Origin: Acetobacteraceae bacterium
GTDB taxonomy: Bacteria; Pseudomonadota; Alphaproteobacteria; Acetobacterales; Acetobacteraceae
Direction of reading: 5' to 3'
Assembly: GCA_027487675.1 (NCBI GenBank)
Contig: JAIYDD010000139.1
Location: forward strand, 1-34,964
DNA length: 34,964 nucleotides
In this document: positions 1 through 11,600 of the stretch, in pieces
How positions within the stretch are numbered: position 1 is the stretch's first letter
Layout: each line of letters opens with the position of its first letter
Translations under genes and position numbers: made by a program
Notes under the pieces: generated by a model
Seen by the model: the letters and a program-made list of their open reading frames with translations, nothing else
Database searches by the model: none
What the model was told of the DNA's origin: nothing

Positions 1-8
1 CGCGCCCG

Positions 9-1388
9 TCAGGACGCGCGGATGCCGCGCTCGGTCCAGGGGGCGGGGTTCGCGGGGTCGAAGGTGCGGCCCATCACCTGGAAGGACTGCACCGTCGCGT
101 TCGGCACCGGCTGGCCGAGTTCGCGCATCGCGCGCGCGGCATCGGTGGCCAGGAACACCTGCTCCGCGACCTGGCGGTAATCCACGTCGCGCTGCAGCTG
201 ACCCCAGCGGCGCATCTGCGTCATGATCCACATCGCCATGGAATGCCACGGGAAGGGATCGAAGCCGATGCGGTCGGGCACGCGCTGCACGCGGCCCAGG
301 CCATCGGCGAAGGTGCCGGTCAGCACCTGCTCCACCACCGTCTGCGGCTGGTTCAGGTAGTTCTGCCCGCTGATCGCGGCCGCCACCTCGCGCCGGTTCG
401 CGGCGTTGTGGGAATAGGCGGTCGCCTCGACGATCGCGCGCAGCAGCGCGTGGAAGGTGTTCGGCGTGTCGGTGACCATGCTGCGCGGCACGGCGAAGGC
501 GCAGCACGGGTGCCCGTCCCACAGTTCCTTGGTGAGGATGTGGATGAAGCCGACGCCGTCGAAGACGGCGCGCTGGTTGAAGGGATCGGGGCCGAGGAAG
601 CCGTCGATGTTGTCGGCGCGCAGATTGGCGACCATCTCGGGCGGGGGCACGGCGCGGATCTGGATGTCGCGGTCGGGATCGAGCCCGTGTTCCGCCACGT
701 AGTGCCGCAGCAGGTAGTTGTGGATCGAGAAGTCGAAGGGCACGGCGAAGCGGAAGCCGCGCCAGGTCCGCGGGTCGCGCCGGTCGCGGTGCTTGTTGGC
801 CAGCGTGATGGCCTGGCCGTTGATGTTCTCGATCGCCGCCACCGCGAAGGGGATCGGCTGCGCCACGCCGACGCCGAGCGACATCGCCACCGGCATGGGC
901 GCCAGCATGTGCGCCGCGTCGTATTCGCGGGCGATGGAACGGTCGCGGATCACCGCCCAGCCGGCGGTGCGGATGACTTCGACGTTCAGCCCGTGGCGGC
1001 GGTAGAAGCCCATCGGGTCCGCCATGATGATCGGCGTCGCGCAGGTGATCGGGATGAAGCCGATCTTCAGGTCGCGCTTCTCGATCGCGCCGCCGGCGGG
1101 CGCCTGGGCCAGCGCCTCGCGCGCGGCGGCCAGCGGGAAGAAGGCGTTGATGGCGGCGAACAGCGTGCCGGCGCCGACGGCGCGCAGCATCCCCCGCCGC
1201 GTCGCGTCATCGGGGTAGAGGGCGCGCAGCACCGCCTGTTCCGCGACCTCGCCATAGGCGCCGGTGCCGTCGGCCTCGGCGGCGTTGGGCAGGCTTTCGC
1301 AGGCGAAGCCGGCGTCATGCGCGCGCCCGCAGCCGCAGGCGCCGAGGCGCGTGGCCGGGTCGAAGGGATCAGCGAAGCGGCGGGCCAT
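9..1388 (-). CDS. NrtA/CmpA-family ABC transporter substrate-binding protein
   Basis: 459-residue periplasmic binding protein of the nitrate/sulfonate/bicarbonate (NrtA/CmpA/SsuA) type, which captures a small solute for an ABC importer. The mature domain starts near residue 107 with KIGFIPITCATP and continues with family signatures (MADPMGFYRRHGL, MLAPMPVAMSLG, DNIDGFLGPDPFNQRA). Residues 68-95 carry RRGMLRAVGAG followed by a hydrophobic stretch and an AQA site, resembling a Tat signal set unusually far in; the first 60 residues include a small Cys cluster (GACGCG). The ATG at 1388 is chosen because AGGA lies just upstream; the frame stays open to 1565, but that extension looks non-coding. 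No permease or ATPase gene is visible, although downstream genes would fall outside the window. The substrate cannot be assigned from sequence alone. Confidence 0.85.
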   Translation of the reverse strand: MARRFADPFDPATRLGACGCGRAHDAGFACESLPNAAEADGTGAYGEVAEQAVLRALYPDDATRRGMLRAVGAGTLFAAINAFFPLAAAREALAQAPAGGAIEKRDLKIGFIPITCATPIIMADPMGFYRRHGLNVEVIRTAGWAVIRDRSIAREYDAAHMLAPMPVAMSLGVGVAQPIPFAVAAIENINGQAITLANKHRDRRDPRTWRGFRFAVPFDFSIHNYLLRHYVAEHGLDPDRDIQIRAVPPPEMVANLRADNIDGFLGPDPFNQRAVFDGVGFIHILTKELWDGHPCCAFAVPRSMVTDTPNTFHALLRAIVEATAYSHNAANRREVAAAISGQNYLNQPQTVVEQVLTGTFADGLGRVQRVPDRIGFDPFPWHSMAMWIMTQMRRWGQLQRDVDYRQVAEQVFLATDAARAMRELGQPVPNATVQSFQVMGRTFDPANPAPWTERGIRAS

Positions 1389-1602
1389 GATGTCCTGCGG
1401 TCCTCCCGGCGGGCCCGGCCTGGATGGGTCGGGCGGCGTCCGGCAACAGCAAGGCCCGTGCCGCGCGGCAGCGAAGCACGAGCCGCAAGGCACGAAGGCC
1501 ATCACGCGGGAGGAACGGCGGGCCGCATGCACAAGAAATAGCCATCTGCCGCGCCGAAAGGCCATCGTGCATGCCGCCCGTCGCCGGCAGCCCGCCGTGC
1601 CG

Positions 1603-2283
1603 CTACCGTCTCAGCCAGCGCAGGATGTCGACCAGCGTCACCAGCGCCGAGGCCAGGTAGGTCAGCGCCGCTGCGCGCAGCACGCGCCGCGCCGCCGGCA
1701 GGTCGGCGGGCGCCAGGTAGCCGCCCCGTTCCAGCACCGGCAGCGCCTTGCCGAAGCTGGCGTCCAGCTCCACCGGCAGCGTCGTCGCATGCACCAGCAC
1801 CCGCCCGCCGAGCAGCACCAGCACCAGGCCGACCTGCACCGCGACCAGCGCCGGCGCGTGCACCGCCGCGAAGACCAGCGGGATCGAGACCAGCACCACC
1901 TGCGCCGCCGTGTGCAGCGGCCCGATCAACCGCACCAGCTGCATGCGGCGGCGGAAATCCGGCTCGTCGCGCGCATGCTGCACGGCATGCGCCACCTCAT
2001 GCGCCGCGACGGCCACCGCGGCTATGGACCGGCCGTCCAGGTGCTCGGGCAGCAGCCGCACCACCCGCGCCTCCGGGTCGTAATGGTCGCCGGCATCGGT
2101 GCGCTCCACCGCCACGGCCTGCAGCCCTGCCGCGTCAAGAAGGTGGCGCGCCAGCTCGCCGCCGGTCCCCGGCAGGTCCGGCCGGTCCTGGCCCGCCTGC
2201 CGCAGCACGTGGCGCACCCAGAGCTGCGGCCCGACCAGCAGCGCCAGCAGGCCGAGCAGCAGGACGATGCCGATCACCACCAT
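1603..2283 (-). CDS. YugP-type neutral zinc metallopeptidase (Zn_peptidase_2)
   Basis: 226-residue integral membrane protein with a zincin motif, AAHEVAHAVQ, near residues 92-101, in the setting typical of the YugP/Zn_peptidase_2 family. A hydrophobic N-terminal segment (IGIVLLLGLLALLVG) precedes a basic stretch and GTGGELARHLLDAAGL, the family's usual lead-in to the catalytic helix. Further hydrophobic segments follow the motif (residues about 120-165 and near the C-terminus). Length matches the family. It starts 6 bases after the stop of the upstream SDR gene, so the two are probably co-transcribed. The substrate is unknown for this family in most bacteria. Confidence 0.88.
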   Translation of the reverse strand: MVVIGIVLLLGLLALLVGPQLWVRHVLRQAGQDRPDLPGTGGELARHLLDAAGLQAVAVERTDAGDHYDPEARVVRLLPEHLDGRSIAAVAVAAHEVAHAVQHARDEPDFRRRMQLVRLIGPLHTAAQVVLVSIPLVFAAVHAPALVAVQVGLVLVLLGGRVLVHATTLPVELDASFGKALPVLERGGYLAPADLPAARRVLRAAALTYLASALVTLVDILRWLRR

Positions 2284-2289
2284 GGCGCG

Positions 2290-3075
2290 TCACACCACCG
2301 GGCTGCGCCCGCCATCGACATTGATCGCCGTGCCCGTGACATAGCCCGCGGCGTCCGAGGCCAGCATGGTCGCCATCGCCGCGAATTCCTCCGCCCGCCC
2401 GATGCGCCCCAGCGGCACGCCCCGGCCCTGCTCCGCCTTCCACTCCTCCCAGGAGATGCCGCGCGGGTCGGTCGCGTGGCGCTGCACCCATTGGTCGCTC
2501 TCGATGATGCCGACCAGCAGGGCGTTCACCAGGATGCCGTGCGGCGCGCCCTCGTTCGCCAGCACCTTGGTCAGCGCCATCCCCGCGGCGCGGGAGACGG
2601 CGGTCGGCGCGCCGCCGCCCGGCGGGGCCTTGGCGGCGGTGGCCAGCACGTTGATCACCCGGCCCCAGCGGCGCGCCTGCATCCCCGGCCAGACCGCGCG
2701 GGTCAGCCGGATGGCGGCGAAGAGCTTGAGGTCGAGGTCGGCGTGCCACAGGGCGTCGTCCACCTCCATGAAAGGCCCGCGCTGGCTGGTGCCGGCGTTG
2801 TTGACCAGGATATCGATGGGGCCGAGCCCGGCCTCGGCCGCGGCGGCGGCCCGGGCGCAGCCCTCGGCAGTGGCGACATCCGCCGCGATCGCGGCCACGC
2901 GCGCACCCTGGAAACGCGCGGCAAGCCCCGCGCGCGCTTCCTCCAGCGCCGCCGCGCCGCGGGCCACCAGCGCGACCGCGGCGCCCGCTTCCACGAAGTG
3001 CCCGGCGATGGCAAGGCCCAGGCCCTTCGACCCCCCGGTCACCAGCGCCGTGCGGCCATCAAGACGGATCTGCAT
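2290..3075 (-). CDS. Short-chain dehydrogenase/reductase lacking the catalytic Tyr-Lys pair
   Basis: 261-residue classical-size SDR with an intact Rossmann nucleotide site (TGGSKGLGLAIA near residues 14-25), the NNAG motif (ILVNNAGTSQ) and the C-terminal VTGTAINVDGG signature. The segment that normally carries YxxxK reads PTAVSRAAGMALTK, so Tyr is Thr and Lys is Arg. The expected catalytic Ser region is also changed (NVLATAAKAPPGG). The fold is clear, but normal SDR proton relay should not work. I recall similar TxxxR variants in related alphaproteobacteria, so this is probably a conserved subfamily and not decay. It sits between tRNA-His and the metallopeptidase gene, 6 bases upstream of the latter. 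The ATG at 3075 gives the family's usual N-terminus. Confidence 0.88.
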   Translation of the reverse strand: MQIRLDGRTALVTGGSKGLGLAIAGHFVEAGAAVALVARGAAALEEARAGLAARFQGARVAAIAADVATAEGCARAAAAAEAGLGPIDILVNNAGTSQRGPFMEVDDALWHADLDLKLFAAIRLTRAVWPGMQARRWGRVINVLATAAKAPPGGGAPTAVSRAAGMALTKVLANEGAPHGILVNALLVGIIESDQWVQRHATDPRGISWEEWKAEQGRGVPLGRIGRAEEFAAMATMLASDAAGYVTGTAINVDGGRSPVV

Positions 3076-3151
3076 GGAAGGCTACCCCCGCGCGTGACCC
3101 CGCCAGCATAGCGCCGGGTCCGGAAGACCGCGATCTTGGGGACGGGGCGGG

Positions 3152-3228
3152 TGGGGCGACCAACGGGACTCGAACCCGTGACATCCAAGACCACAACCTG
3201 GCGCTCTACCAGCTGAGCTATGGCCGCC
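3152..3228 (-). tRNA. tRNA-His (anticodon GTG)
   Basis: A cloverleaf folds on the minus strand. The acceptor arm is GCGGCCA paired with TGGTCGC (one G-T), the anticodon arm is CCAGG-TTGTGGT-CTTGG with GTG at 3194-3192, and the T-loop region is GGTTCGAGTC. The base at 3228 supplies the extra G-1 opposite discriminator C (3155), the histidine identity element. CCA is encoded at 3154-3152. Confidence 0.96.
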
Positions 3229-3240
3229 GCACTGCCGTGA

Positions 3241-5343
<2,103 letters not shown>

Positions 5344-5529
5344 GAAATTCCGCCCGGGCGCCCAGGACGCGGCGCGCGGGCTGAGCGGCCGGCGCGGCGG
5401 ATGCCGCTTCCGGCCGGCCGGATCGCCGGCAGGCCCCGGGGGGCTGCGGCGGCACCGGGCGCGGCGCGGGGACCGGCCCCGCGGCGCGGCAGTTGGACCG
5501 GACGAAACAGGGGAACAGGACCGCACACG

Positions 5530-6969
5530 ATGGCGAAGAAGCCGGCAGCAGGGGGCGCGAACGGCGCCGTCTCCAAGGTCATGGAGATGATCAAGGAGCA
5601 CAGCGTCGAATACGTGGACTTCCGCTTCACCGACCCGCGCGGCAAGTGGCAGCACACCGCGCAGCACGTCTCCACGATCGAGCCCGAGGTCTTCGAGGAA
5701 GGCATCATGTTCGACGGCTCCTCGATCGCCGGCTGGAAGGCGATCAACGAGTCCGACATGATCCTGATGCCGGACCCCGAGACGGCCTGCATGGATCCCT
5801 TCGCGGCCAAGCCGTCGCTGATCCTGTTCTGCGACATCATCGAGCCCTCGACCGGCCAGATGTACTCGCGCGACCCGCGCAGCACCGCCAAGCGCGCCGA
5901 GGCCTACCTGAAGTCGACCGGCATCGGCGACACCGCCTTCTTCGGCCCGGAAGCCGAATTCTTCGTGTTCGACAGCGTGAAGTTCGGCGTCGGCGGCAAC
6001 TACGGCATGTACCAACTGGACAGCGTCGAGGGCCCGGGCGCAAGCCTGAAGGACTACCCCGAGGGCAACATGGGCCACCGCCCGGTCGTCAAGGGCGGCT
6101 ACTTCCCGGTCCCGCCGGTCGACAGCGAGAGCGACCTGCGCGCCGAGATGCTGTCCACCATGATCGAGATGGGCGTGCCCGGCGAGAAGCACCACCACGA
6201 GGTGGCGCAGTCCCAGCATGAGCTCGGCACGAAGTTCGGCACCCTGGTCAAGCAGGCCGACTTCATGCAGATCTACAAGTACGTCATCCACAACGTCGCC
6301 CACAGCTACGGCAAGACCGCGACCTTCATGCCGAAGCCGATCTACGGCGACAACGGCAGCGGCATGCACGTGCACCAGTCGATCTGGAAGGGTGGCAAGC
6401 CGGTCTTCGCGGGCAACGGCTATGCCGACCTGTCCGAGACGGCGCTCTACTACATCGGCGGCATCATCAAGCACGCCAAGGCGCTGAACGCCTTCACCAA
6501 CCCGCTGACCAACAGCTACAAGCGCCTGATTCCGGGCTTCGAGGCGCCGGTGCTGCTGGCCTATTCGGCCCGCAACCGCTCCGCCTCCTGCCGCATCCCC
6601 TACGCGACCAGCCCGAAGGCCAAGCGCGTCGAGGTCCGCTTCCCGGATCCGGGTGCGAACCCCTACCTGGCGTTCTCCGCGATGCTGATGGCCGGCCTCG
6701 ACGGCATCAAGAACAAGATCCATCCCGGCGACGCGATGGACAAGGACCTGTACGACCTGCCGCCCGAGGAGCTGAAGGGCATCCCGACGGTGTGCGGTTC
6801 GCTGCGCGAGGCGCTGCAGTCGCTCGCCGCCGACCACGACTTCCTGCTGGCCGGCGATGTCTTCACCAAGGACCAGATCGAGAGCTACATCGACCTGAAG
6901 TGGGGCGAGGTGTACCGCTTCGAGCACACGCCGCATCCGGTCGAGTTCGAGATGTACTACTCGGTCTGA
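5530..6969 (+). CDS. glnA: Type I glutamine synthetase
   Basis: 479-residue dodecameric GSI that makes glutamine from glutamate, ammonia and ATP. The beta-grasp domain includes the [18 protein letters not shown] signature (about residues 60-77). The catalytic domain shows [34 protein letters not shown] and SCRIPY. Tyr408 in [10 protein letters not shown] is the adenylylation site, so activity should be controlled by GlnE under PII. The longer open frame to 5401 is rejected because family members begin near the [20 protein letters not shown] segment; the ATG at 5530 follows purine-rich AGGGGAACAGGA. An intrinsic terminator lies about 95 bases past the stop. Confidence 0.98.
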   Translation: MAKKPAAGGANGAVSKVMEMIKEHSVEYVDFRFTDPRGKWQHTAQHVSTIEPEVFEEGIMFDGSSIAGWKAINESDMILMPDPETACMDPFAAKPSLILFCDIIEPSTGQMYSRDPRSTAKRAEAYLKSTGIGDTAFFGPEAEFFVFDSVKFGVGGNYGMYQLDSVEGPGASLKDYPEGNMGHRPVVKGGYFPVPPVDSESDLRAEMLSTMIEMGVPGEKHHHEVAQSQHELGTKFGTLVKQADFMQIYKYVIHNVAHSYGKTATFMPKPIYGDNGSGMHVHQSIWKGGKPVFAGNGYADLSETALYYIGGIIKHAKALNAFTNPLTNSYKRLIPGFEAPVLLAYSARNRSASCRIPYATSPKAKRVEVRFPDPGANPYLAFSAMLMAGLDGIKNKIHPGDAMDKDLYDLPPEELKGIPTVCGSLREALQSLAADHDFLLAGDVFTKDQIESYIDLKWGEVYRFEHTPHPVEFEMYYSV

Positions 6970-7001
6970 CGGGGGTTTCCTCGCCGGAACAGCCACACAG
7001 G

Positions 7002-7040
7002 GGCACCTGACGTCAGCCGCGAGACGCTGCGGCAGGTGCC
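7002..7040. other. Hairpin-forming inverted repeat after glnA
   Basis: GGCACCTG (7002-7009) pairs with CAGGTGCC (7033-7040), and an inner CCGC/GCGG adds a second short stem. CAGGTGC occurs again directly after it. It lies between the glnA stop and the intrinsic terminator and may stabilise the 3' end of the transcript. Confidence 0.45.
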
Positions 7041-7061
7041 AACAGGTGCATGAAGTTGCCG

Positions 7062-7100
7062 GGCCGGGTCGCGACCTGTGTGGGGCGACCCGGCCTTTTT
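7062..7100 (+). terminator. Intrinsic terminator of glnA
   Basis: A perfect 11-bp GC-rich stem, GGCCGGGTCGC (7062-7072) with GCGACCCGGCC (7085-7095), has a 12-base loop and is followed at once by five T. This is a textbook rho-independent terminator for the glnBA transcript. Confidence 0.92.
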
Positions 7101-7600
7101 CATGCCCGGTGGACAGGGCGTGAGGCGCGGCCCCTCGCGCGCCGGCGCGCGCCGGGCGAGGCCCCTCCCCCGGCCTTGCCGCCCGGCGCCGCGCGCAGGT
7201 TTTCCCCGGTCCCGGACGGCGCCCTCGGCCCGGGCTGCGGGCGCGGCCGGGCCGAGCGCCAGCGAAACCCCGACGGGCTCCCGGGTCTCGCCTCGCTCGC
7301 CGCTTCGGGGCCGCGACGCGCGGCGCATTCCGGGGCCGGCCGCCACGACCGACCCGTCGCCAGCGCGCCGCGTCGTCTGTCGGCTGCCCCTCGATCAACC
7401 GCGCAGCGGGACCCAGCCCGGATCGGGCTTGCCACGCTCGGCAGGCACGGAGAGCCGGCCTTCACGGGCCAGGTGTCGCCTGCCGCAATGCGATGCGCCG
7501 CATCTCCGGTCGCCGGGTACCAGCCTTTGGCGGCGTGACAGGCTGCGCATGCCCGGCGGGGCATGAGGGCGTGGTCCGGGGCGGTACAGGCCAAGCCGTC
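7101..7600. other. Gene-free segment between glnA terminator and surface-protein leader
   Basis: Several overlapping open frames exist, but none has a ribosome site, a recognisable domain or convincing composition. A small perfect hairpin, CATGCCC-GGCG-GGGCATG, lies at 7548-7565. I see nothing else that can be named. Confidence 0.5.
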
Positions 7601-7606
7601 GGGATT

Positions 7607-7741
7607 CTTTACAGTTTGAGCCGCCGGTGACGCCGAAGACGTCCAAAAAAACGAGATCTCGTGGTCGATCAACGCTGGCGGCGAGGCGCCGCCGTGCCCG
7701 AAGGCGCTCGGACGGCGCTGCCTTATCGGAAAACTTTACAG
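7607..7741 (+). promoter_or_regulatory. Pair of CTTTACAG direct repeats in the surface-protein leader
   Basis: CTTTACAG occurs at 7607-7614 and again at 7734-7741, each in an AT-richer context that stands out from the surroundings. Their distance upstream of the sigma54 element (about 60 and 190 bases) is right for enhancer sites of a sigma54 activator. A perfect palindrome, ACGAGATCTCGT, lies between them at 7651-7662. Binding is inferred from position only. Confidence 0.3.
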
Positions 7742-7801
7742 GTCTCGGCTGCCGAGTCGACACGTCCCGGATAAGTGATTGTTGTCGCAAAAAATTTCCC
7801 T

Positions 7802-7818
7802 TTGGCACCCTGCTTGCT
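7802..7818 (+). promoter_or_regulatory. Strong sigma54 (-24/-12) promoter
   Basis: TTGGCACCCTGCTTGCT matches the sigma54 consensus (TTGGCAC, five bases, TTGC plus T/A) at every conserved position. The predicted transcript would start near 7829, about 50 bases before the PEP-CTERM-like gene. Sigma54 promoters with a PrsK/PrsR two-component system are a known control mode for PEP-CTERM protein genes. Confidence 0.8.
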
Positions 7819-7881
7819 GGTTGGTGGGGGAACGGCGCGCCGATCGGCGGGGCGCACGAAGATCGAAGGACTGGCGTGACG

Positions 7882-8463
7882 ATGAGCCGGATCTTGCGTG
7901 GACTTCTGTGTGGCCTGCTGGCCCTGCTCGGCGTGTCGGTCATGGCCCCGGCAACCCAGGCCGCGCCCATCAGTGCGACGTCGGCGTCCGGCAACCTGCG
8001 GATGGACGTGCTGAACAGCTACTACGTCGGCGCTGCGAGCACCTTCGTGCCGATCGCGATCATGCAGGAAGGCCAGAACGGCTTCCGGCTGGTGGGCCTC
8101 GACGGCGCCCCGCTGGTGCCGCTGGGCCAGGATCTGTTCGTCGAACTCTTCGTCGAGGCGCTGAACAACACCCTCATCCCCGGCTGGACGCTGGCCCTCG
8201 TCGGCGGCGGCAGCGCCGGCGAGACCATCCAGGACGGCGGCATCACCACCGGCCTGGGCGGCACGACGGTGGGCGCCAACGGCTCCGCCACGCTGCGCTT
8301 CGCGCCGCAGATGAGCCTCTACATCGAGAAGGACCTGAACGCGACGCTCGGCGAGATCACCGCGGTGATCCAGGCCCTCGCCATCCCGGCCCCGGCCAGC
8401 CTGCTGATCTTCGCGGCCGGGCTCGCCGGACTGGTCGTCGTCCGGCGGCGCGCCACGCACTGA
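7882..8463 (+). CDS. Exported PEP-CTERM-like protein (PAPAS variant)
   Basis: 193-residue exported protein of unknown function. Residues 1-28 form a signal peptide (basic start, LLCGLLALLGV, TQA site). The C-terminus has a sorting-signal layout: IPAPAS at 168-173, a hydrophobic helix LLIFAAGLAGLVVV, then RRR at 188-190. This is the PEP-CTERM plan with PAPAS in place of PEPAS, a form seen in alphaproteobacteria, and predicts processing by an exosortase encoded elsewhere. The middle is beta-rich and Gly-rich with no named domain. ATG 7882 is chosen; GTG 7876 sits closer to the GAAGGA ribosome site and would add two residues. The sigma54 promoter lies 64 bases upstream. The large surface-protein gene follows after 159 bases and may share the transcript. 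Confidence 0.85.
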   Translation: MSRILRGLLCGLLALLGVSVMAPATQAAPISATSASGNLRMDVLNSYYVGAASTFVPIAIMQEGQNGFRLVGLDGAPLVPLGQDLFVELFVEALNNTLIPGWTLALVGGGSAGETIQDGGITTGLGGTTVGANGSATLRFAPQMSLYIEKDLNATLGEITAVIQALAIPAPASLLIFAAGLAGLVVVRRRATH

Positions 8464-8622
8464 CCCACTCGGCCGGCCCCGCCCCCCCCCGGGCGCAGGG
8501 CCGACCCTTGAAGCCTCAGGACAGGATGGCCGCCAGGTCGCGGCCCTCCCCGCGGCGCCGTTGCGCCGCCCATCCACACCTCGCCGCGCCCATCGGCGCG
8601 AGCAACAGGAAGGCGATGCGCC

Positions 8623-11600
8623 ATGTCCACCCGGACCTTCGCGAACGTCTCGGATGACGGGCTGCTGTTCAGCGGCATCACGGCAACCGAAACGCGCGTC
8701 GGCACCACCAACTCGGTGCTGTTCACCACTGCCTCCACGCCGACGAACCTGATCCCGGAAGTCGCTGCGCTTCCGGTGACCAACACGCCGTTGGCGGTCG
8801 TCGCCGGGCTGGCCTGGCGCGGCTTCGTGGGTGGCGCGACCGGGCCGGGCTCCACGCTGTCGGTCACCATCGAATACGATGTCTCCAGCACCGTCGCCGG
8901 GCGCGGCATCTCGGCCATCCGCGGTAATTCCGTGGTTCCGGATTCGCTGGTCCCGGCCGGCGCGCGGCTCGAGCTGACCCAGCAGATTTTCGATGCCGAT
9001 GGCGCGCAGATCGGCCGCAGCCAGCTGGTGCGCACCTCCGCGACCAACGACCCGCAGGATCCGCCCTTCGAAGCCGGCGACATCCAGCTCGGCGCCGTCT
9101 ACGACACGGTGCGCGTCAAGGTCACCGTCTCCGTCACGATCGCCGCCAACGCCGCCCCGACCGCATCGATGTCCTTCAGCGGCATGACGCAGAGCTACAA
9201 CACGGAGGTGCCGGCGAGCCTCGGCGACTTCGTGTTCGAGGACAGCAACGGCAACGGTATCCGCGACGCCGGGGAAGGCGGCATCGGCGGCGTGGCGGTG
9301 GAGCTGCTGAACACCGCAGGCACGGTGGTCGCGCGCACGCAGACGGACCAGCACGGCTTCTACGATTTCGGCAGCCTGCTCCCCGGGGCGTATTCCGTGC
9401 GCTTCGTCACGCCGCAGGGCTACGAGGCGACGCGCCCGAACCAGGGCAGCGACGACGCGGTGGACAGCGACGCCGTGAACGGCGTGACCGCGCAGGTGAC
9501 GCTGGCGCCTGGCGACAACGTGACCACGCTGGATGCCGGCTTCCTGCGCCGCGGCTCGATCGGCGACACGGTGTTCGAGGACCGCAACGGCAACGGCATC
9601 CGCGAGGCCGGCGAAGGCGGCATCGGCGGCGTCACCGTGCAGCTGCTCGGCGCCGGCGGCGCGGTGCTCGGCGAGGCCACCACCGACGGCAATGGCGGCT
9701 ACCTGTTCGGCAATCTGCTGCCGGGCGACTACGCGGTGCGCTTCGTGACGCCCGCCGGCTTCGAGGCGACGGCCGCCAACCAGGGCGGCGACGATGCGCT
9801 CGACAGCGACGCGGTGGGCGGCGTCACCGACACCATCACGCTCGCCTCGGGCGACAACGTCACCACGCTGGATGCCGGCTTCAAGCAGCGGCCCAATCCA
9901 GGCCCCGACCCCGCGACCCCGGGCCTCGACATCGAGAAGACGACGAGCGGCACGGGCAACGCCAATCCGATCCAGGCCGACTGGAACAACGAGGACCTGG
10001 CGACCGGTGCGGGCGTGCCGATCCTGGCCCCCGGCGGCGCCGTGACCTGGACCTACCGCCTCGCCAACACCGGCAACACCACCTTCACGGCGGACGAGAT
10101 CCGCCTGGTCGACGACAACGGCACGCCGGGCAATGCCGCCGACGACATGTCGCTGGCGAATGGCCGGATCACCTTCGCCGGGGTCGAGAGCGGCAACGCC
10201 GACAACCTCCTGGCGCCCGGCGAAGTGTGGCTCTACCGGGCGACCGGCACGGCGCAGAACCTGACCACGCCGGGCACCAGCGCGACCTTCGACTTCTCGG
10301 GCAGCTCCGCCCTCTCCGGCGCACCGGGCAATGTCCGCGACTTCACCGCCGGCGGCATCTCCGCCAAGGCCAGCGCCTTCAGCCGGGACGAGGCGAGCGG
10401 CGCCTGGTCGACCGCCTTCCTCGGCGCCTTCGGCGGCGGCCTCGGCGTGACCGACGGCAGCGAGGGCAACGGCAGCGGCGACAGCCACACCATCGACAAC
10501 ATCGGGCGCGACAACTACGTGGTGATCCGCTTCGACCGCGAGGTCGTCGTGGACAGCGCCTTCCTTGGCTATGTCGTCGACGACAGCGACATCTCGGTTT
10601 GGATCGGCAACGTGGCCGGCGCCTTCGCCGGCGGGCTCGCGCTGACCGACAGGGTGCTCGCCGACCTCGGCTTCAACGAGGTGAACACCACCACCTCCTC
10701 CTCCGCGCGGCTCGCCGACATCAACGCCGGCAACCGCGCGGGCAACGTGCTGGTGATCGCGGCCGACACCACCGACACCACGCCGGAGGACCGCTTCAAG
10801 CTGGAGAAGGTCACGGTCCAGACCCTCGGCAGCCAGGGCGTCTATGCCAATACGGCGACGGTCTCGGCCCAGGGCGTCAGCGACACCGACCTCAGCCACT
10901 ACCGCAACCCGCAGCCGGCGCAGGCGCCGCGCGTGGACATCGAGAAGCTGGTCTCGGTGGATGGCGGCAAGACCTTTCAGGACGCCGATGCGGCGACCGG
11001 GCCCATCCTCGGCGAATGCGTCACGCCGATCTTCCGCTTCACCGTGCGCAACACCGGCGACGTCGCGCTCTCCGGCGTCACGGTCACCGATGACCGGCTC
11101 GACCTGAACGGCAGCTCGGCGGGCACGGCGCGCAGCCTCGGCACGCTCGGCGTCGGGCACAGCACCAGCTTCGACGTCACGGGCGGCTGGCAGGCCGGCC
11201 AGCACACCAACCTCGCCACCGTCACCGCGACCGGCGCCGGCCGCACCGTGACCGACAGCGACGCCGCCAACTACTTCGGCGCCGATGGCGGCATCCGCGT
11301 CGTGAAGGTGACCAACGGCTCCGACGGGCCGCATATCCTGTCGGGCTCCGCGGTGACCTGGACCTACACGGTCACCAACACGGGCAACATCGCGCTCGGC
11401 AATGTGCACCTGACCGACGACAAGGAAGGGCGCATCACGACCTATGTCGGCGACACCGACCGCGACGGCCTGCTCGACGTCAACGAGACCTGGACCTTCA
11501 CCGAGCAAGGCACCGCCATCGCCGGCCATTATTCGAACCAGGCGACGGTCGAGGCCAGCTACGCCGACGGCGCCGGCCGGATCTTCCACGTCTGCGACGA

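Noticed and set aside
7651-7662. Palindrome ACGAGATCTCGT followed by a minus-strand T-run, considered as a terminator
   Set aside because: The palindrome has no loop to allow a stable hairpin and no minus-strand gene ends there.
7100-7672. Minus-strand frame containing CAACH, resembling a haem c motif
   Set aside because: It has no signal peptide, ribosome site or other cytochrome feature and starts inside the AT-rich leader; the motif is probably chance.
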